From Streptomyces fructofermentans (GTDB lineage Bacteria; Actinomycetota; Actinomycetes; Streptomycetales; Streptomycetaceae): a DNA stretch of 64,000 nt. Below the pieces are notes generated by a model. That model saw nothing but the letters and a program-made list of their open reading frames with translations, was not told where the DNA came from and searched no databases. Made by a program: the position numbers and the translations under genes. The stretch lies in assembly GCF_014651055.1 (NCBI RefSeq), contig NZ_BMWD01000018.1, positions 22,155 through 86,154 of the forward strand, written 5' to 3'. Numbering within the stretch: the stretch's first letter is position 1; every line of letters begins with the position of its first letter. Positions 24,360-33,457 of the stretch are shown here, one piece after another.

Positions 24360-25294
24360 GCGCGGGACACCTCCTCGCGGAACAGGGACGAGACCACGCG
24401 CAGCGCGAAGGTCGCGATGATGATCGAGCCGATGACGACGAGGACGCCCGCCGCGGAGGCGAGGCCGTTCTCGTGGGCCTGGTAGAAGCTCTGGTAGACG
24501 GTGTACGGCAGGTTCGCGGTGCCCAGGCCGCCCGACGTGATGGTGAAGACGGCGTCGAAGTTCTGGACGATGTAGATCGAGCCGAGCAGGGCGCCGAGTT
24601 CCAGGTAGCGGCGCAGGTGCGGCAGCGTGAGGTGGCGGAAGATCTGCCATTCGCTCGCGCCGTCCACCTTGGCCGCCTCGATCTGCTGGTGGTCGCGGCT
24701 CTGCAGGCCGGCCAGCAGGATCAGCATCATGAACGGCGTCCACTGCCACACCAGTGAGGCCTCGACCGCCAGCAGCGGGGTGCTGGATATCCAGTCGGGC
24801 TGCGGGCCGCCCACGTAGTGCAGGAGGCCGTTCAGGAGCCCGTACTCCGGGTTGTAGAGGACGTGCTTCCAGAGCAGGGCCGCGGCCACCGGCACCACCA
24901 GGAACGGGGCGATCAGCAGGGTGCGGACCAGGCCGCGGCCCTTGAACCGCCGGTCGAGCAGGAGCGCCAGCAGCAGCCCGAGGACCAGGCTGGCCAGCAC
25001 CACGGCCACGGTGAGCAGGATCGTCGTCCACACCGACTTGCGCAGGTCCGCGTCGGTCAGGACCTCCGAGTAGTTGCCGAGGCCCGTGAAGCTGCGGGCG
25101 TCCGGATACAGGGAGTTCCAGTCGAAGAACGAGATGACCAGCGTGGCCACGAAGGGGAGTTGGGTCACGGCGACCATGAAGACCAGGGCGGGCAGGAGCG
25201 GGGCACGGGTGGCCCAGGAGCGCAGCCGTCCCGAGGGGGGTTTGCGGGTGGGCACGGTCGCCGTGCCGAGCGGGGCTGTCGTGGTCGCGGTCAT
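24356..25294 (-). CDS. Carbohydrate ABC transporter permease (MalF/SmoF type)
   Basis: A 312-residue integral membrane protein with six transmembrane segments. It has the EAA motif QIEAAKVDGASEWQIFRHLT and typical MalF features (VTQLPFVATLVISFFDWN, FDAVFTITSGGLGTANLPYT). It partners the MalG-type permease encoded next and receives substrate from the lipoprotein at 25291. ATGA overlaps on both sides place it in one operon running 26661 to 22522. Confidence 0.92.
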   Translation of the reverse strand: MTATTTAPLGTATVPTRKPPSGRLRSWATRAPLLPALVFMVAVTQLPFVATLVISFFDWNSLYPDARSFTGLGNYSEVLTDADLRKSVWTTILLTVAVVLASLVLGLLLALLLDRRFKGRGLVRTLLIAPFLVVPVAAALLWKHVLYNPEYGLLNGLLHYVGGPQPDWISSTPLLAVEASLVWQWTPFMMLILLAGLQSRDHQQIEAAKVDGASEWQIFRHLTLPHLRRYLELGALLGSIYIVQNFDAVFTITSGGLGTANLPYTVYQSFYQAHENGLASAAGVLVVIGSIIIATFALRVVSSLFREEVSRA

Positions 25295-26661
25295 CGTCCC
25301 TCGTACTCCTCGGAGATCTCCTCGGCCAGCTTCTGGGACTTCCTCAGGGCCGACTCGACGGACTGGCGTCCGGCGATGGCCGCGCTGATCTCCTGGGACA
25401 CCTTGGTGCCGAGATCGGTGAACTCCGGGATGCCGACGAACTGGATGCCGGGCGCGGGCCGCGGCTGCACCCCGGGGTCGGTGGGTCGGGCGCCCTCGAT
25501 GGCGTCCTTGGTCATGTCCTGGAACGCGGCGGCCTCCTCGCGGTAGGCGGCGTTCGCGTAGGTCGAGGCACGCTTGCCGGCGGGCACGTCGGACCAGCCG
25601 ACCTCTTCGCCGACCAGTTCCTCGTACCCCTTGCCGGAGGCCCAGGACACGAACTTCCAGGCCTTGTCGGGGTTGCGGGACGCGTCCTGGATGCCCCAGG
25701 CCCAGGTGTAGAGCCAGCCGGAGGACTCCGTCTCCTCGACCGGCGCGGGTACGTAGCCGATCCTGCCCTTGACGGGGGAGTTGGCCGATTCCAGGGAGCC
25801 GGCCGCGGACGTGGCGTCGTACCACATGGCGACCTTGCCCTGGGTCATGTTGTTGAGGCACTCGGCGAAGCCTGACTGGGCGGCACCGGACTCGCCGTGC
25901 TCGCGGACGAGGTCCACGTAGAACCTGGTCGCCCTCTCGAACTCGGGGGAGTCCAGCCGCGCCTTCCAGTCCTTGTCGAACCAGGTGCCGCCGAAGGTGT
26001 TCACGACCGTGGTGAGCGGGGCCATGACCTCGCCCCAACCGGGCAGCCCGCGCAGGCAGATGCCCTTCATGCCCGACTCGGCGCCGTCCGCCCGCGCGGC
26101 GAGGTCCGCGACCTGGGTCCAGGTCGGGCGGTCGGGCATCGTGAGGCCCTTCTCCTCGAACACGTCCTTGCGGTACATGAGGAAGGACGACTCGCCGTAG
26201 AACGGCTGCCCGTAGAGCTTTCCGTCGTCCCCGGTCAGGGACTGGCGCATCGGCTTGAGGATGTCCTGCTCGTCGTAGGCGTCGTCGCCGGCGACGTACG
26301 AGTCCATCTCGCGCAGCCAGCCGTTCCTGGCGTAGATCGGTATCTCGTAGTTGCTCAGGGTGGCCACGTCGTACTGGCCCGCCTGGTTGGCGAAGTCCTG
26401 GCTGATCTTGTCGCGCACGTCGTTCTCCGGCAGCACGGTGAAGTTCACCTCGATGCCGGTCTCCTTGGTGAAGTGGGCGGCGGTGAGCTTCTGGAGTTCC
26501 GTCATCTGCGGGTTGTTGACCATGAGGACGTTGATGGAGTTGCCACCGGAGCCCGTCCCGCCCGCTCCGGTCCAGCAACCGGAGAGCAGCGGGGCGAGCA
26601 GCGTCCCCGCGGCGGCCGCGGCGAGCATCGCGCGCGGCCTCCGTCGGCTCTGGGTTCGCAT
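25291..26661 (-). CDS. Extracellular sugar/polyol-binding lipoprotein
   Basis: A 456-residue family-1 solute-binding protein. A signal peptide with lipobox LLSGC (Cys 29) is followed by a mature domain of the SmoE-like class (NVLMVNNPQMTELQKLTAAH, PFYGESSFLMYRKDVFEEKG, GMKGICLRGLPGWGEVMAPL). The last motif is shared with mannitol/sorbitol-binding proteins, supporting a polyol substrate. CAGGAG lies six bases before the ATG. It heads the operon. The regulator gene of the DeoR family lies just upstream on the same strand, behind a G-rich tract. Confidence 0.9.
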   Translation of the reverse strand: MRTQSRRRPRAMLAAAAAGTLLAPLLSGCWTGAGGTGSGGNSINVLMVNNPQMTELQKLTAAHFTKETGIEVNFTVLPENDVRDKISQDFANQAGQYDVATLSNYEIPIYARNGWLREMDSYVAGDDAYDEQDILKPMRQSLTGDDGKLYGQPFYGESSFLMYRKDVFEEKGLTMPDRPTWTQVADLAARADGAESGMKGICLRGLPGWGEVMAPLTTVVNTFGGTWFDKDWKARLDSPEFERATRFYVDLVREHGESGAAQSGFAECLNNMTQGKVAMWYDATSAAGSLESANSPVKGRIGYVPAPVEETESSGWLYTWAWGIQDASRNPDKAWKFVSWASGKGYEELVGEEVGWSDVPAGKRASTYANAAYREEAAAFQDMTKDAIEGARPTDPGVQPRPAPGIQFVGIPEFTDLGTKVSQEISAAIAGRQSVESALRKSQKLAEEISEEYEGR

Positions 26662-26763
26662 GGATCGCTCCTGGATCTATCGGTGGATAAGGGATGTGTC
26701 GCGGCATCGCGGTGCCGTGGTGCGGGTGTTGAGGGTGCTGAGGGCAGGTCCCGTGGTGCGGGG

Positions 26764-26850
26764 GCGAGGGAGGAGGGGAGAGGGGCGGAGACGGGAGGGG
26801 CGGAGACGGGAGGGACGGCGAGGGGAGGGGGAGGGGGAGGGGGTCGCCGG
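26764..26850 (+). repeat. G-rich low-complexity tract with quadruplex potential
   Basis: Repeated GGGAGGGG, GGCGGAGACGGGAGG and GGGGGAGG blocks. Many G3+ runs are separated by one to six bases, so the plus strand could form G-quadruplexes. It lies between the DeoR stop and the promoter of the minus-strand transporter operon. Confidence 0.6.
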
Positions 26851-26858
26851 GGCCGGTG

Positions 26859-27620
26859 TCAGACCCGGATCACCTGGGGGCCCTGCATCGCGTAGCGGTG
26901 GGCCTCGGACGTGGGCAGGAGCGTGCTGGTGACGATCGCCTCCAGGACGCCGACCTCGGCGAACCGGCAGAAGCTGACGGCGCCGAACTTGGTGTGCACG
27001 CCCGCGAAGACCCTGCGCCGCGCGGCCCGGATCGCCTGGGCCTTCACTTCGCTGACCGCCGGGTCGGGCGTGGTGAGTCCGTGTTCGCGGGAGATGCCGT
27101 TGGCACCGATGAACGCCAGGTCGACGACGAAGCCCGCGAGCATCTTCGTCGTCCAGTGGTCGACGGTGGCCAGGGTGCCGGGCCTGACCCGGCCGCCGAG
27201 CAGCAGCACCGTGGTGTTGTCGGCCTCGGCGAGCGCGCCCGCGGTCGCCAGGGAGGCGGTGACGACGGTCAGCGGCCGGTCCCGGGGCAGCGACTCGGCG
27301 ATGAGCTGCGGCGTGAACCCCTCGTCGACGAAGACCGTCTCGGCGTCCCCGAGGAGTTCGGCCGCGGCGGCCGCGATGCGGCGCTTCTCGGGTACGTGGC
27401 TGGTGGCGCGGAACGCGAGGGTCGTCTCGAAGCCCGCGCTCTCCACCGGGTAGGCGCCGCCGTGCGTGCGGCGGACGAGCCCGTGGTCCTCCAGGGCGCG
27501 CAGGTCGCGGCGCACGGTCTCCTTGGCGACGCCCAGTTCGGCCGCCAGGTCGTTCACGTCGACCGCGCCGGTGCGGCGGGCGGCCTTCACGATCTCCCGC
27601 TGGCGTTCTTCCGCGCTCAT
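26859..27620 (-). CDS. DeoR/GlpR-family transcriptional regulator
   Basis: A 253-residue regulator. The N-terminal helix-turn-helix contains the family signature (ETVRRDLRALEDHGLVRRTH), and the C-terminal domain is the DeoR sensor (VFVDEGFTPQLIAESL, TVVTASLATAGALAE, LLLGGRVRPGTLATVD, FIGANGISREHGLTT). These proteins usually sense a phosphorylated sugar and repress catabolic operons. Placed just upstream of the polyol ABC operon and in the same direction, it is its likely regulator. A GTG three codons upstream, close behind GGAAG, is an alternative start. Confidence 0.9.
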   Translation of the reverse strand: MSAEERQREIVKAARRTGAVDVNDLAAELGVAKETVRRDLRALEDHGLVRRTHGGAYPVESAGFETTLAFRATSHVPEKRRIAAAAAELLGDAETVFVDEGFTPQLIAESLPRDRPLTVVTASLATAGALAEADNTTVLLLGGRVRPGTLATVDHWTTKMLAGFVVDLAFIGANGISREHGLTTPDPAVSEVKAQAIRAARRRVFAGVHTKFGAVSFCRFAEVGVLEAIVTSTLLPTSEAHRYAMQGPQVIRV

Positions 27621-27969
27621 GGCCGACACCCGCTTCCTGTGCTGCGACTTCGTCGTCCGCCACCGGGCTCGGTGCCCGTTCGGGCCCGGTGCGGCCCATG
27701 GGGGAAGTTCTACAGCGGGTGTGCTCGACCGGCCAAGCCTGTCGCGGGCCCGATGGCGCCCGTATGTGCCCGTTTTCCGCGGCGTGCGCCCGGGCCGACC
27801 TGGGGCCCGGCGTAATTCGGGCAGAGCGCGTGCCCGAACCGCCGGGCGGACGCGCCCGTTCGGTGCCCGTCCGCCCCACGAGGGCGTCCTCGCGGGGCCG
27901 TTGGCCGCTGCCTGCGGCCGACAGGGGGCACCCGCGGTGCCGTCGGGTGCGGTCGGCCGTCGTCGGGCG

Positions 27970-28794
27970 TCAGTACGGCCAGATCGGCGGGTGGCTCACG
28001 AAGTGGCCGCCCAGGCACGCGTGGTCGGGGTTCTCGGGGTCCAACTCCCCCTGCTCGGCGATCAGTTTTCCGGCGTACTGCTCGGAGTCGTCCTGCGGCG
28101 TGTAGCCGAGGGCCCGGGCACTCGAAAGGTCCCACCACAGGCGGGTGTTGGCGGACGAGCCGTACACGACGGTGTGCCCGACGTCCTCGGCGGTCAGGGC
28201 CGCGTGGAAGAGCCGGGCGCCGTCGCCCGGGCTCATCCAGACCGACAGCATGCGCACGGTCGTCGGCTCCGGGAAGCAGGAGCCGATCCGGACCGAGACG
28301 GTCTCCAGGCCGTGCTTGTCCCAGTAGAGCTGCGCCAGGTCCTCGCCGAACGACTTCGACAGGCCGTAGAAGGTGTCGGGCCGGCGCGGGGTGTCGACCG
28401 GGATCAGCGTGTCCGGGGCGTGCGGCGCGTCGCCCGCGGGGCGCGGGGTGAAGCCGACGGCGTGGTTGGAGGAGGCGAGGACGACACGTCCCACGCCCTC
28501 CTCGCGGGCCGCCTCGTACAGGTTGTACGTGCCCTCGATGTTCGCCTTGAGGATCTTGTCGAAGGTGGACTCCAGGGAGATTCCCGCGAGATGGATGATC
28601 GCGTCCACGCCCCGCACGGCCTCGCGCAGGGCCTTCCGGTCGCCCAGGTCCGCCACGACGGCGTCCGGCTCGCCCTCGACGGGGAGCAGGTCGAGGAGGC
28701 GCAGTTCGTACCCGTGGGCGGGCAGCAGTCCGCGCATCAGGGTGCCGAGGCCGCCGGCGGCGCCGGTGAGCAGAATGGTGCGGGGAGCGGGCAT
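27970..28794 (-). CDS. udh: NAD-dependent uronate dehydrogenase-like SDR/epimerase family protein
   Basis: A 274-residue extended SDR. It has the GAAGGLGTL nucleotide-binding loop (11-19), the catalytic Ser region VVLASSNHAVG and the Tyr-x3-Lys site in FYGLSKSFGED. SCFPEPTTVRMLSVWMSPGD and SSANTRLWWDL match bacterial uronate dehydrogenases, which oxidise D-galacturonate or D-glucuronate to the aldarolactone. It is divergent from the KdgD-like gene at 29059, which handles a later intermediate of the same route, and the window also carries pectin-degrading enzymes. A simple NAD-dependent epimerase is the main alternative. Confidence 0.8.
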   Translation of the reverse strand: MPAPRTILLTGAAGGLGTLMRGLLPAHGYELRLLDLLPVEGEPDAVVADLGDRKALREAVRGVDAIIHLAGISLESTFDKILKANIEGTYNLYEAAREEGVGRVVLASSNHAVGFTPRPAGDAPHAPDTLIPVDTPRRPDTFYGLSKSFGEDLAQLYWDKHGLETVSVRIGSCFPEPTTVRMLSVWMSPGDGARLFHAALTAEDVGHTVVYGSSANTRLWWDLSSARALGYTPQDDSEQYAGKLIAEQGELDPENPDHACLGGHFVSHPPIWPY

Positions 28795-28988
28795 CCTCGG
28801 GTCTCCTTGAATCGGCAGCCGTATGCGTGTACGGCATTCACATCCGTGGACACGCTAGGGAGGGTCGACCGGCTCCGTCAAGTGTTGCGCGGAGTGGCGG
28901 GATCCGCTGCGCTTCCGGCCACTTCCCGCTCCCGGAATGCGGGTTTGCCCGCTTGACCGGCGCCGACGGGGCGGCTTAGCGTGGACGC

Positions 28989-29004
28989 GTTCAGGGATAT
29001 GGAC
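28989..29004 (+). promoter_or_regulatory. Candidate regulator site upstream of kdgD
   Basis: GTTCAGGGATATGGAC resembles GTTCAGCATATCGAAC at 58914-58929, upstream of the semialdehyde dehydrogenase gene and its divergent IclR regulator. A shared regulator of these pathway genes is inferred from this similarity only. Confidence 0.35.
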
Positions 29005-29058
29005 ATGGATCAGAAACGTGCACGGGTGGCGTGTGCGTGCATGCTCTAGGGAGAGCCC

Positions 29059-30000
29059 GTGACGTCAGCCCCCCTTGCCGCTCGACTCAGTATCCCGAGC
29101 GGGCCGCTGTTCTTCCCCGTCACCGCGTACGGCCGCGACGGCGCCGTCGACCTCGGCGCGTACCGCGAGCACGTCCGGCGGGGTGTCGAGGCCGGGGCCG
29201 CGGCCGTCTTCGCGTGCTGCGGCACCGGTGAGTTCCACGCGCTCACCCCCGAGGAGTTCCAGGCCTGCGTACGGGCGGCCGTCGAGGAGACGGCGGGCCG
29301 CGTCCCGGTCGTCGCGGGGGCCGGGTACGGGACCGCGCTGGCCGTGCGCTACGCCCGGCTCGCCGAGGAGGCGGGCGCGGACGGCCTCCTCGCGATGCCG
29401 CCCTACCTCGTCGTCGCCCCGCAGGAGGGCCTCCTGCGGCACTACACGGAGCTGGCCGCCGCCACCTCCCTGGACGTCGTCGTCTACCAGCGGGACAACG
29501 CCGTGTTCACGCCCGAGACGGTGGTCGCGCTGGCCCGCGCCGAGGGCGTGATCGGCTTCAAGGACGGCGTCGGGGACCTCGACCTGATGCAGCGCATCGT
29601 GAGCGCCGTACGGTCCGAGGTCCCGGGAGACTTCCTGTACTTCAACGGGCTGCCGACCGCCGAACTCACCGGCCTCGCGTACCGGGGCATCGGCATCACG
29701 CTGTACTCCTCCGCGGTCTTCTGCTTCGCGCCCGCCGTCGCCCTCGCCTTCCACGGGGCGCTCGCCTCCGGGGACGACCGCACCGTCAACCGGCTGCTCG
29801 ACGGCTTCTACCGCCCGTTCGTCGACCTGCGCGCCCAGGGCCGCGGATACGCCGTCTCCCTGGTCAAGGCGGGCGTACGCCTGAGCGGGCTCGACGTGGG
29901 CGAGGTGCGGCCGCCGCTGCACGAGCCGTCCGAGGAGCACGTCAAGCAGCTCGCCCGGCTCGTCGAGCGTGGCCACGCGCTGATCGGGGAGGGCCTGTGA
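29059..30000 (+). CDS. kdgD: 5-dehydro-4-deoxyglucarate dehydratase (KdgD-like, DapA superfamily)
   Basis: A 313-residue TIM-barrel enzyme. It has CGTGEFHALTPEEF in place of DapA's GTTGE, the catalytic Tyr in VVYQRDNAV (Tyr 143) and the Schiff-base Lys in IGFKDGVGDLDLM (Lys 168), all as in KdgD. The enzyme dehydrates and decarboxylates 5-dehydro-4-deoxyglucarate to 2,5-dioxopentanoate (2-oxoglutarate semialdehyde). It is divergent from the uronate dehydrogenase and coupled (GTGA overlap) to an uncharacterised gene. The GTG start has GGGAG seven bases upstream. The semialdehyde product would go to the enzyme at 58982. Confidence 0.87.
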   Translation: MTSAPLAARLSIPSGPLFFPVTAYGRDGAVDLGAYREHVRRGVEAGAAAVFACCGTGEFHALTPEEFQACVRAAVEETAGRVPVVAGAGYGTALAVRYARLAEEAGADGLLAMPPYLVVAPQEGLLRHYTELAAATSLDVVVYQRDNAVFTPETVVALARAEGVIGFKDGVGDLDLMQRIVSAVRSEVPGDFLYFNGLPTAELTGLAYRGIGITLYSSAVFCFAPAVALAFHGALASGDDRTVNRLLDGFYRPFVDLRAQGRGYAVSLVKAGVRLSGLDVGEVRPPLHEPSEEHVKQLARLVERGHALIGEGL

Positions 30001-31166
30001 GGGCCTCCGCCTTCGTCTACCCGTGGGACGTCGTCGGCGACCCCGACGCGGCGGCGCGCCTCGCCGCCCTCGGGGTGCGGCAGGCGACGCTCGCCTCCGC
30101 GTACCACTCCACGCGCGCGCTGACCCCCCGGCACCCGCGCCACCGCGTCGTCACCGCCCGGCACGCGGCAGTGCTCTACCCCGTGGACCCGGCGCGGTGG
30201 CGGGGCCGCCGCCTGCGGCCGTACGCCGCCGGGGACTGGGCGCCCTCGGACGCGTACGGGGAGGCCGCCCACGCCCTCGCGGGCGCCGGGCTCGACGTGC
30301 ACACCTGGGTGGTACTCGCCCACAACTCCCGGCTGGGCGAGGAGTTCCCGGACACCTCCGTGACCAACGCCTACGGGGACCGCTACCCGTGGGCCCCCTG
30401 CATCGCCCAGCCCGGGACGCGCGAGTACCTGGTCGACCTGGCGGTCGAGGCGGCGGTGCGGCCCGGCGCGGCCGGCACGGAACTGGAGTCCCTCGGCTGG
30501 TACGGGTTCGCCCACCTGCACGCCCACGACAAGACGGCGGGTGTGCCCCTGACGGACGCCGGTCAGTACCTCATGTCCCTGTGCTTCTGCCCCTCCTGCC
30601 GCGACGGCTACGCGCACCACGGCCTCGACCCGGACGGGGCCGCGGCGGCCGTACGGCGTGCCCTGGAACCCGTATGGCGGGGCGAGGCCCCCACCGGCGG
30701 CTGGGAGACCGTCGAGAGGCTGCTGGGCGCCGAACAGGCGGCCGCCACGCGTGCGTGGCGCGACTCCGTCGCCCGCTCGCTCCAGTCCGAGGCCGTGGAG
30801 GCCGTGCGCGCGGCGGCTCCCGAGGGGTTCCGTGTCCTGCTGCACGCCGATCCGGTGCCGTACCACGCGGGCGCCAACGCCGGTGTGGACCCCGGGCACG
30901 TCCTGGGCGTCGCGGACGGGGTGGTCGTGCCGTGCGCGGCCGGACCCGGACTGCTGGCCCCCTTCGCAGCGCAGGCTTCGGCGACGAGTGTCCTGGCGGC
31001 CAACTTCACGGTGGTGCGCGGGATGGGCGGCAGCCCCGCGACCCTCGGCGAGGACATGGCGCGGGCCGCCGGGGCGGGGGCCACCGAAGCGCGGCTCTAC
31101 CACGCGGGGCTGGCGTCGGACGAGGACCTGTCGCTCGTGACGAAGGCGCTCGCGGGCCGGGGTTGA
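29997..31166 (+). CDS. Uncharacterised protein coupled to kdgD
   Basis: A 389-residue soluble protein with no signal peptide or membrane helix. The GTG overlaps the kdgD stop, so the two are co-translated. Features: AFVYPWDVVGDPDAAARLAA at the start, GLDVHTWVVLAHNSRLGEEF, an Asn-Ala-Tyr-Gly-Asp patch before YPWAPCIAQP, LESLGWYGFAHLHAHDKTAG, a CFCPSCRDGY cysteine cluster, and LLHADPVPYHAGANAG. The alternating strands and helices with loop-end Glu, His and Asp residues suggest a TIM barrel, possibly glycosidase- or isomerase-like. I do not recognise the family. Context suggests uronate or aldarate metabolism. Confidence 0.75.
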   Translation: MRASAFVYPWDVVGDPDAAARLAALGVRQATLASAYHSTRALTPRHPRHRVVTARHAAVLYPVDPARWRGRRLRPYAAGDWAPSDAYGEAAHALAGAGLDVHTWVVLAHNSRLGEEFPDTSVTNAYGDRYPWAPCIAQPGTREYLVDLAVEAAVRPGAAGTELESLGWYGFAHLHAHDKTAGVPLTDAGQYLMSLCFCPSCRDGYAHHGLDPDGAAAAVRRALEPVWRGEAPTGGWETVERLLGAEQAAATRAWRDSVARSLQSEAVEAVRAAAPEGFRVLLHADPVPYHAGANAGVDPGHVLGVADGVVVPCAAGPGLLAPFAAQASATSVLAANFTVVRGMGGSPATLGEDMARAAGAGATEARLYHAGLASDEDLSLVTKALAGRG

Positions 31167-31194
31167 GCCCCGGCCGGGCCGCGTGGTCCGGGGC
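31167..31194 (+). terminator. Probable terminator of the kdgD operon
   Basis: A 7-bp GC stem (GCCCCGG 31167-31173 with CCGGGGC 31188-31194) right at the stop codon of the coupled gene. Confidence 0.5.
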
Positions 31195-31235
31195 GGCCGC
31201 CGTGATCCGACCGGGCTGTCGGGTCGCACCGTCCG

Positions 31236-31335
31236 CCTGTCCGCCCGCACCGGCCGTCCGCCTGTCCGCCCGCACCGGCCGTCCGCCTGTCCGCCCGCAC
31301 CGGCCGTCCGCCTGTCCGCCCGCACCGGCCGTCCG
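31236..31335. repeat. Four perfect tandem 25-bp repeats
   Basis: Four identical 25-base units, each beginning CCTGTCCGCCCGCACC, at 31236, 31261, 31286 and 31311. Partial copies (GTCCGCACCGGCCGTCCGGA) and GGATGACGCCG variants continue to about 31440. The array lies in the 500-base region between two convergent genes. Identity between units points to recent expansion. Confidence 0.92.
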
Positions 31336-31671
31336 GATGACGCCGTCCGCACCGGCCGTCCGGATGACGCCGACCAGCCACGCCGTCCTCCCGGATGACG
31401 GCGTGGCGCCGGAAGATGCGGACCTCCCGGATGACGCCGTCCGGCCGGAGCGCGGCCGCCGACCCGATCGCGCCGTGGCAGGGGCAGAGGCCGTGCGCGG
31501 CCGTCGTACGGAGCCCTTCGTGCCGTACCGGGCACGGGCGCACTGCGGGGGTGCCGTCGCGCGGCCGTGCGCGGACCGGTGGCGGCGGCGGGCGCGCACC
31601 GTCCCGCGGTTGGGCGGCCGGGAGGCCGGCATGCCTGGGCGGTCCGGGGCCGTGCGGTCCGGACGGCCGGC

Positions 31672-32640
31672 TCAGACGGTCAGGACGATCTTGCCGTGCG
31701 GGTGCCCCTCCTCCAGGTGGCGGACCGCGGCGGCGGCCTCGGCGAGCGGGTACGCGCGGTCGACGGCCGGGACGACGCTTCCCCGCCCGGCGAGTTCCGC
31801 GAGGGCCACCAGATCGGCGCGGCGGGGCAGTGCGACGAGGTTGCGGAGGTGCTGCCCGACGAAGGGCGAGAGCATGACGGCCCTCAACTCCCTTCCCATA
31901 CCGCCGAAGAGGGCGCCGCCGCCCTCGCCGCCGACGACGACCAGGGTGCCGCGCGGGGCGAGCGCGCGACGCAGGACGGGCAGCGGGCGCAGCCCCGCGT
32001 TGTCGACGACGACGTCGAAGCGGTCCGGGCCGTCGGTGATCTCCCCGCGGGTGTGGTCGATGACGTGCGAGGCACCCAGGGACCGGACGAAGTCCAGGCC
32101 GGTGGGTCCGCAGACCCCGGTCACCTCGGCGCCGTACAGCACGGCGAGCTGGACGGCGAAGGACCCGACACCGCCGGACGCCCCGATGACGAGGACCTTC
32201 TGCCCCTGCCGCGGGCGGGCCCGGCCGCTCAGCGCCTGAAGGGCGGTCACACCGGAGACCGGCAGGGCGGCGGCCTGCTCGAACGAGAGGTTCGCGGGCT
32301 TGGGCGCCAGCCGGTCGGCCCGGGCGCGCGTGTACTCGGCGAACGAGCCCTCGCACATGCCGAACACCTCGTCGCCCGGCTCGAACCCGGTCACCGCGGA
32401 CCCGACCGCCGCGACGCGCCCCGCACCCTCCCAGCCGCGCACGGGGTTCCTCGGCCTGCGCAGGCCGAAGACGGCACGGGCCACGTGCGGCCGTCCCGTC
32501 ATGAGGTGCCACACGCCCCGGTCGACACCGGCCGCGCGCACCTCGACGAGCACCTCGCGGTCGCGCGGCACGGGGCGCTCGACCTCGCGCAGCCGCAGGA
32601 CGTCGGCGGATCCGTAGGCGTCCTGGACGATCGCCTTCAT
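31672..32640 (-). CDS. Zeta-crystallin/quinone-reductase-like MDR oxidoreductase
   Basis: A 322-residue member of the zinc-free medium-chain dehydrogenase family. It has the GroES-like N-terminus (KAIVQDAYGSADVLRLREVE), the NADPH loop GASGGVGSFAVQLA in VLVIGASGGV, and no zinc-ligand cysteines. These enzymes reduce quinones or enones with NADPH. The gene stands alone; the substrate is unknown. The 200 bases to the next, divergent gene hold both promoters. Confidence 0.85.
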   Translation of the reverse strand: MKAIVQDAYGSADVLRLREVERPVPRDREVLVEVRAAGVDRGVWHLMTGRPHVARAVFGLRRPRNPVRGWEGAGRVAAVGSAVTGFEPGDEVFGMCEGSFAEYTRARADRLAPKPANLSFEQAAALPVSGVTALQALSGRARPRQGQKVLVIGASGGVGSFAVQLAVLYGAEVTGVCGPTGLDFVRSLGASHVIDHTRGEITDGPDRFDVVVDNAGLRPLPVLRRALAPRGTLVVVGGEGGGALFGGMGRELRAVMLSPFVGQHLRNLVALPRRADLVALAELAGRGSVVPAVDRAYPLAEAAAAVRHLEEGHPHGKIVLTV

Positions 32641-32851
32641 GGCAGTGGCTCTCCTCTCGTGGTCCCCGGACCGAGCATCGCGACCGTTGCGGCGGCTGAC
32701 CAGACCCCCGGGCCGCGTTCGCGGGGGCGGCGGCGATGAGTTTCCCTACGACCGGCGGTCCATACCTGGAGGACTCCGACGGGCCCGAGGGCCGCGGAGG
32801 CCGCCCGGGGCCCCGGACTCCCGGAGCCCCACCGACGAGAGGAGCCGCCCG

Positions 32852-33457
32852 ATGGGCGCCGACGACACCGTGCCGACCGCACTCGACCTGGGGCCGCAGG
32901 CCCTGGTCGTGGCCCGCCTGGCCGAAGGCGTGCGCGACGACCAGCTGGACGCCCCGACCCCCTGCCCGGAGTACGCCGTGCGCCACCTGCTGGGGCATCT
33001 GCTGGGACTGTCCGGCGCCTTCCGGGACGCGGGGCGCAAGGACCTCGGACCCGCGACGGACACCGCCCCCGACGCCCGGCTGCCCGATGTGGCTCCCGAC
33101 TGGCGCGACCGGCTTCCCGAAGCGCTCGGCGAGCTGGCCGAGACCTGGCGCGACCCGTCCGCCTGGACCGGCGAGACCCGGGCGGGCGGCGTGGACCTGC
33201 CCGGCGCCGTGGCGGGCATGGTCGCAGCCGACGAGCTGGTGGTCCACGGCTGGGACCTGGCCCGCGCCACGGGCCTGCCCTACGCCCCCGACGAGGCTGC
33301 TCTCCGGGTGGCCCACGGGATGCTCGCGCCGTCCGTCGGCGATCCGTCCCGGGACGCCATCTTCGGGCCCGTCGTGGCCGTCCCCGAGGACGCGCCCCTG
33401 CTGGACCGGGTGATCGGGCTGAGCGGACGGAATCCGGGGTGGACCGCCGGGAGCTGA
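32852..33457 (+). CDS. TIGR03086-type DinB-like metal-binding protein
   Basis: A 201-residue four-helix-bundle protein of the mycothiol maleylpyruvate isomerase-like N-terminal class. It has TPCPEYAVRHLLGHLLGLSG (first metal His region) and ADELVVHGWDLARATGLPY (second metal His). Such proteins often use mycothiol in actinobacteria; the reaction here is unknown. GGAG nine bases upstream supports the ATG at 32852. Confidence 0.83.
   Translation: MGADDTVPTALDLGPQALVVARLAEGVRDDQLDAPTPCPEYAVRHLLGHLLGLSGAFRDAGRKDLGPATDTAPDARLPDVAPDWRDRLPEALGELAETWRDPSAWTGETRAGGVDLPGAVAGMVAADELVVHGWDLARATGLPYAPDEAALRVAHGMLAPSVGDPSRDAIFGPVVAVPEDAPLLDRVIGLSGRNPGWTAGS

Noticed and set aside
31006..31632. Minus-strand repetitive protein over the 25-bp repeats
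   Set aside because: It is only the translation of the tandem repeat array and overlaps the end of the gene coupled to kdgD in antisense; no ribosome-binding site or domain.
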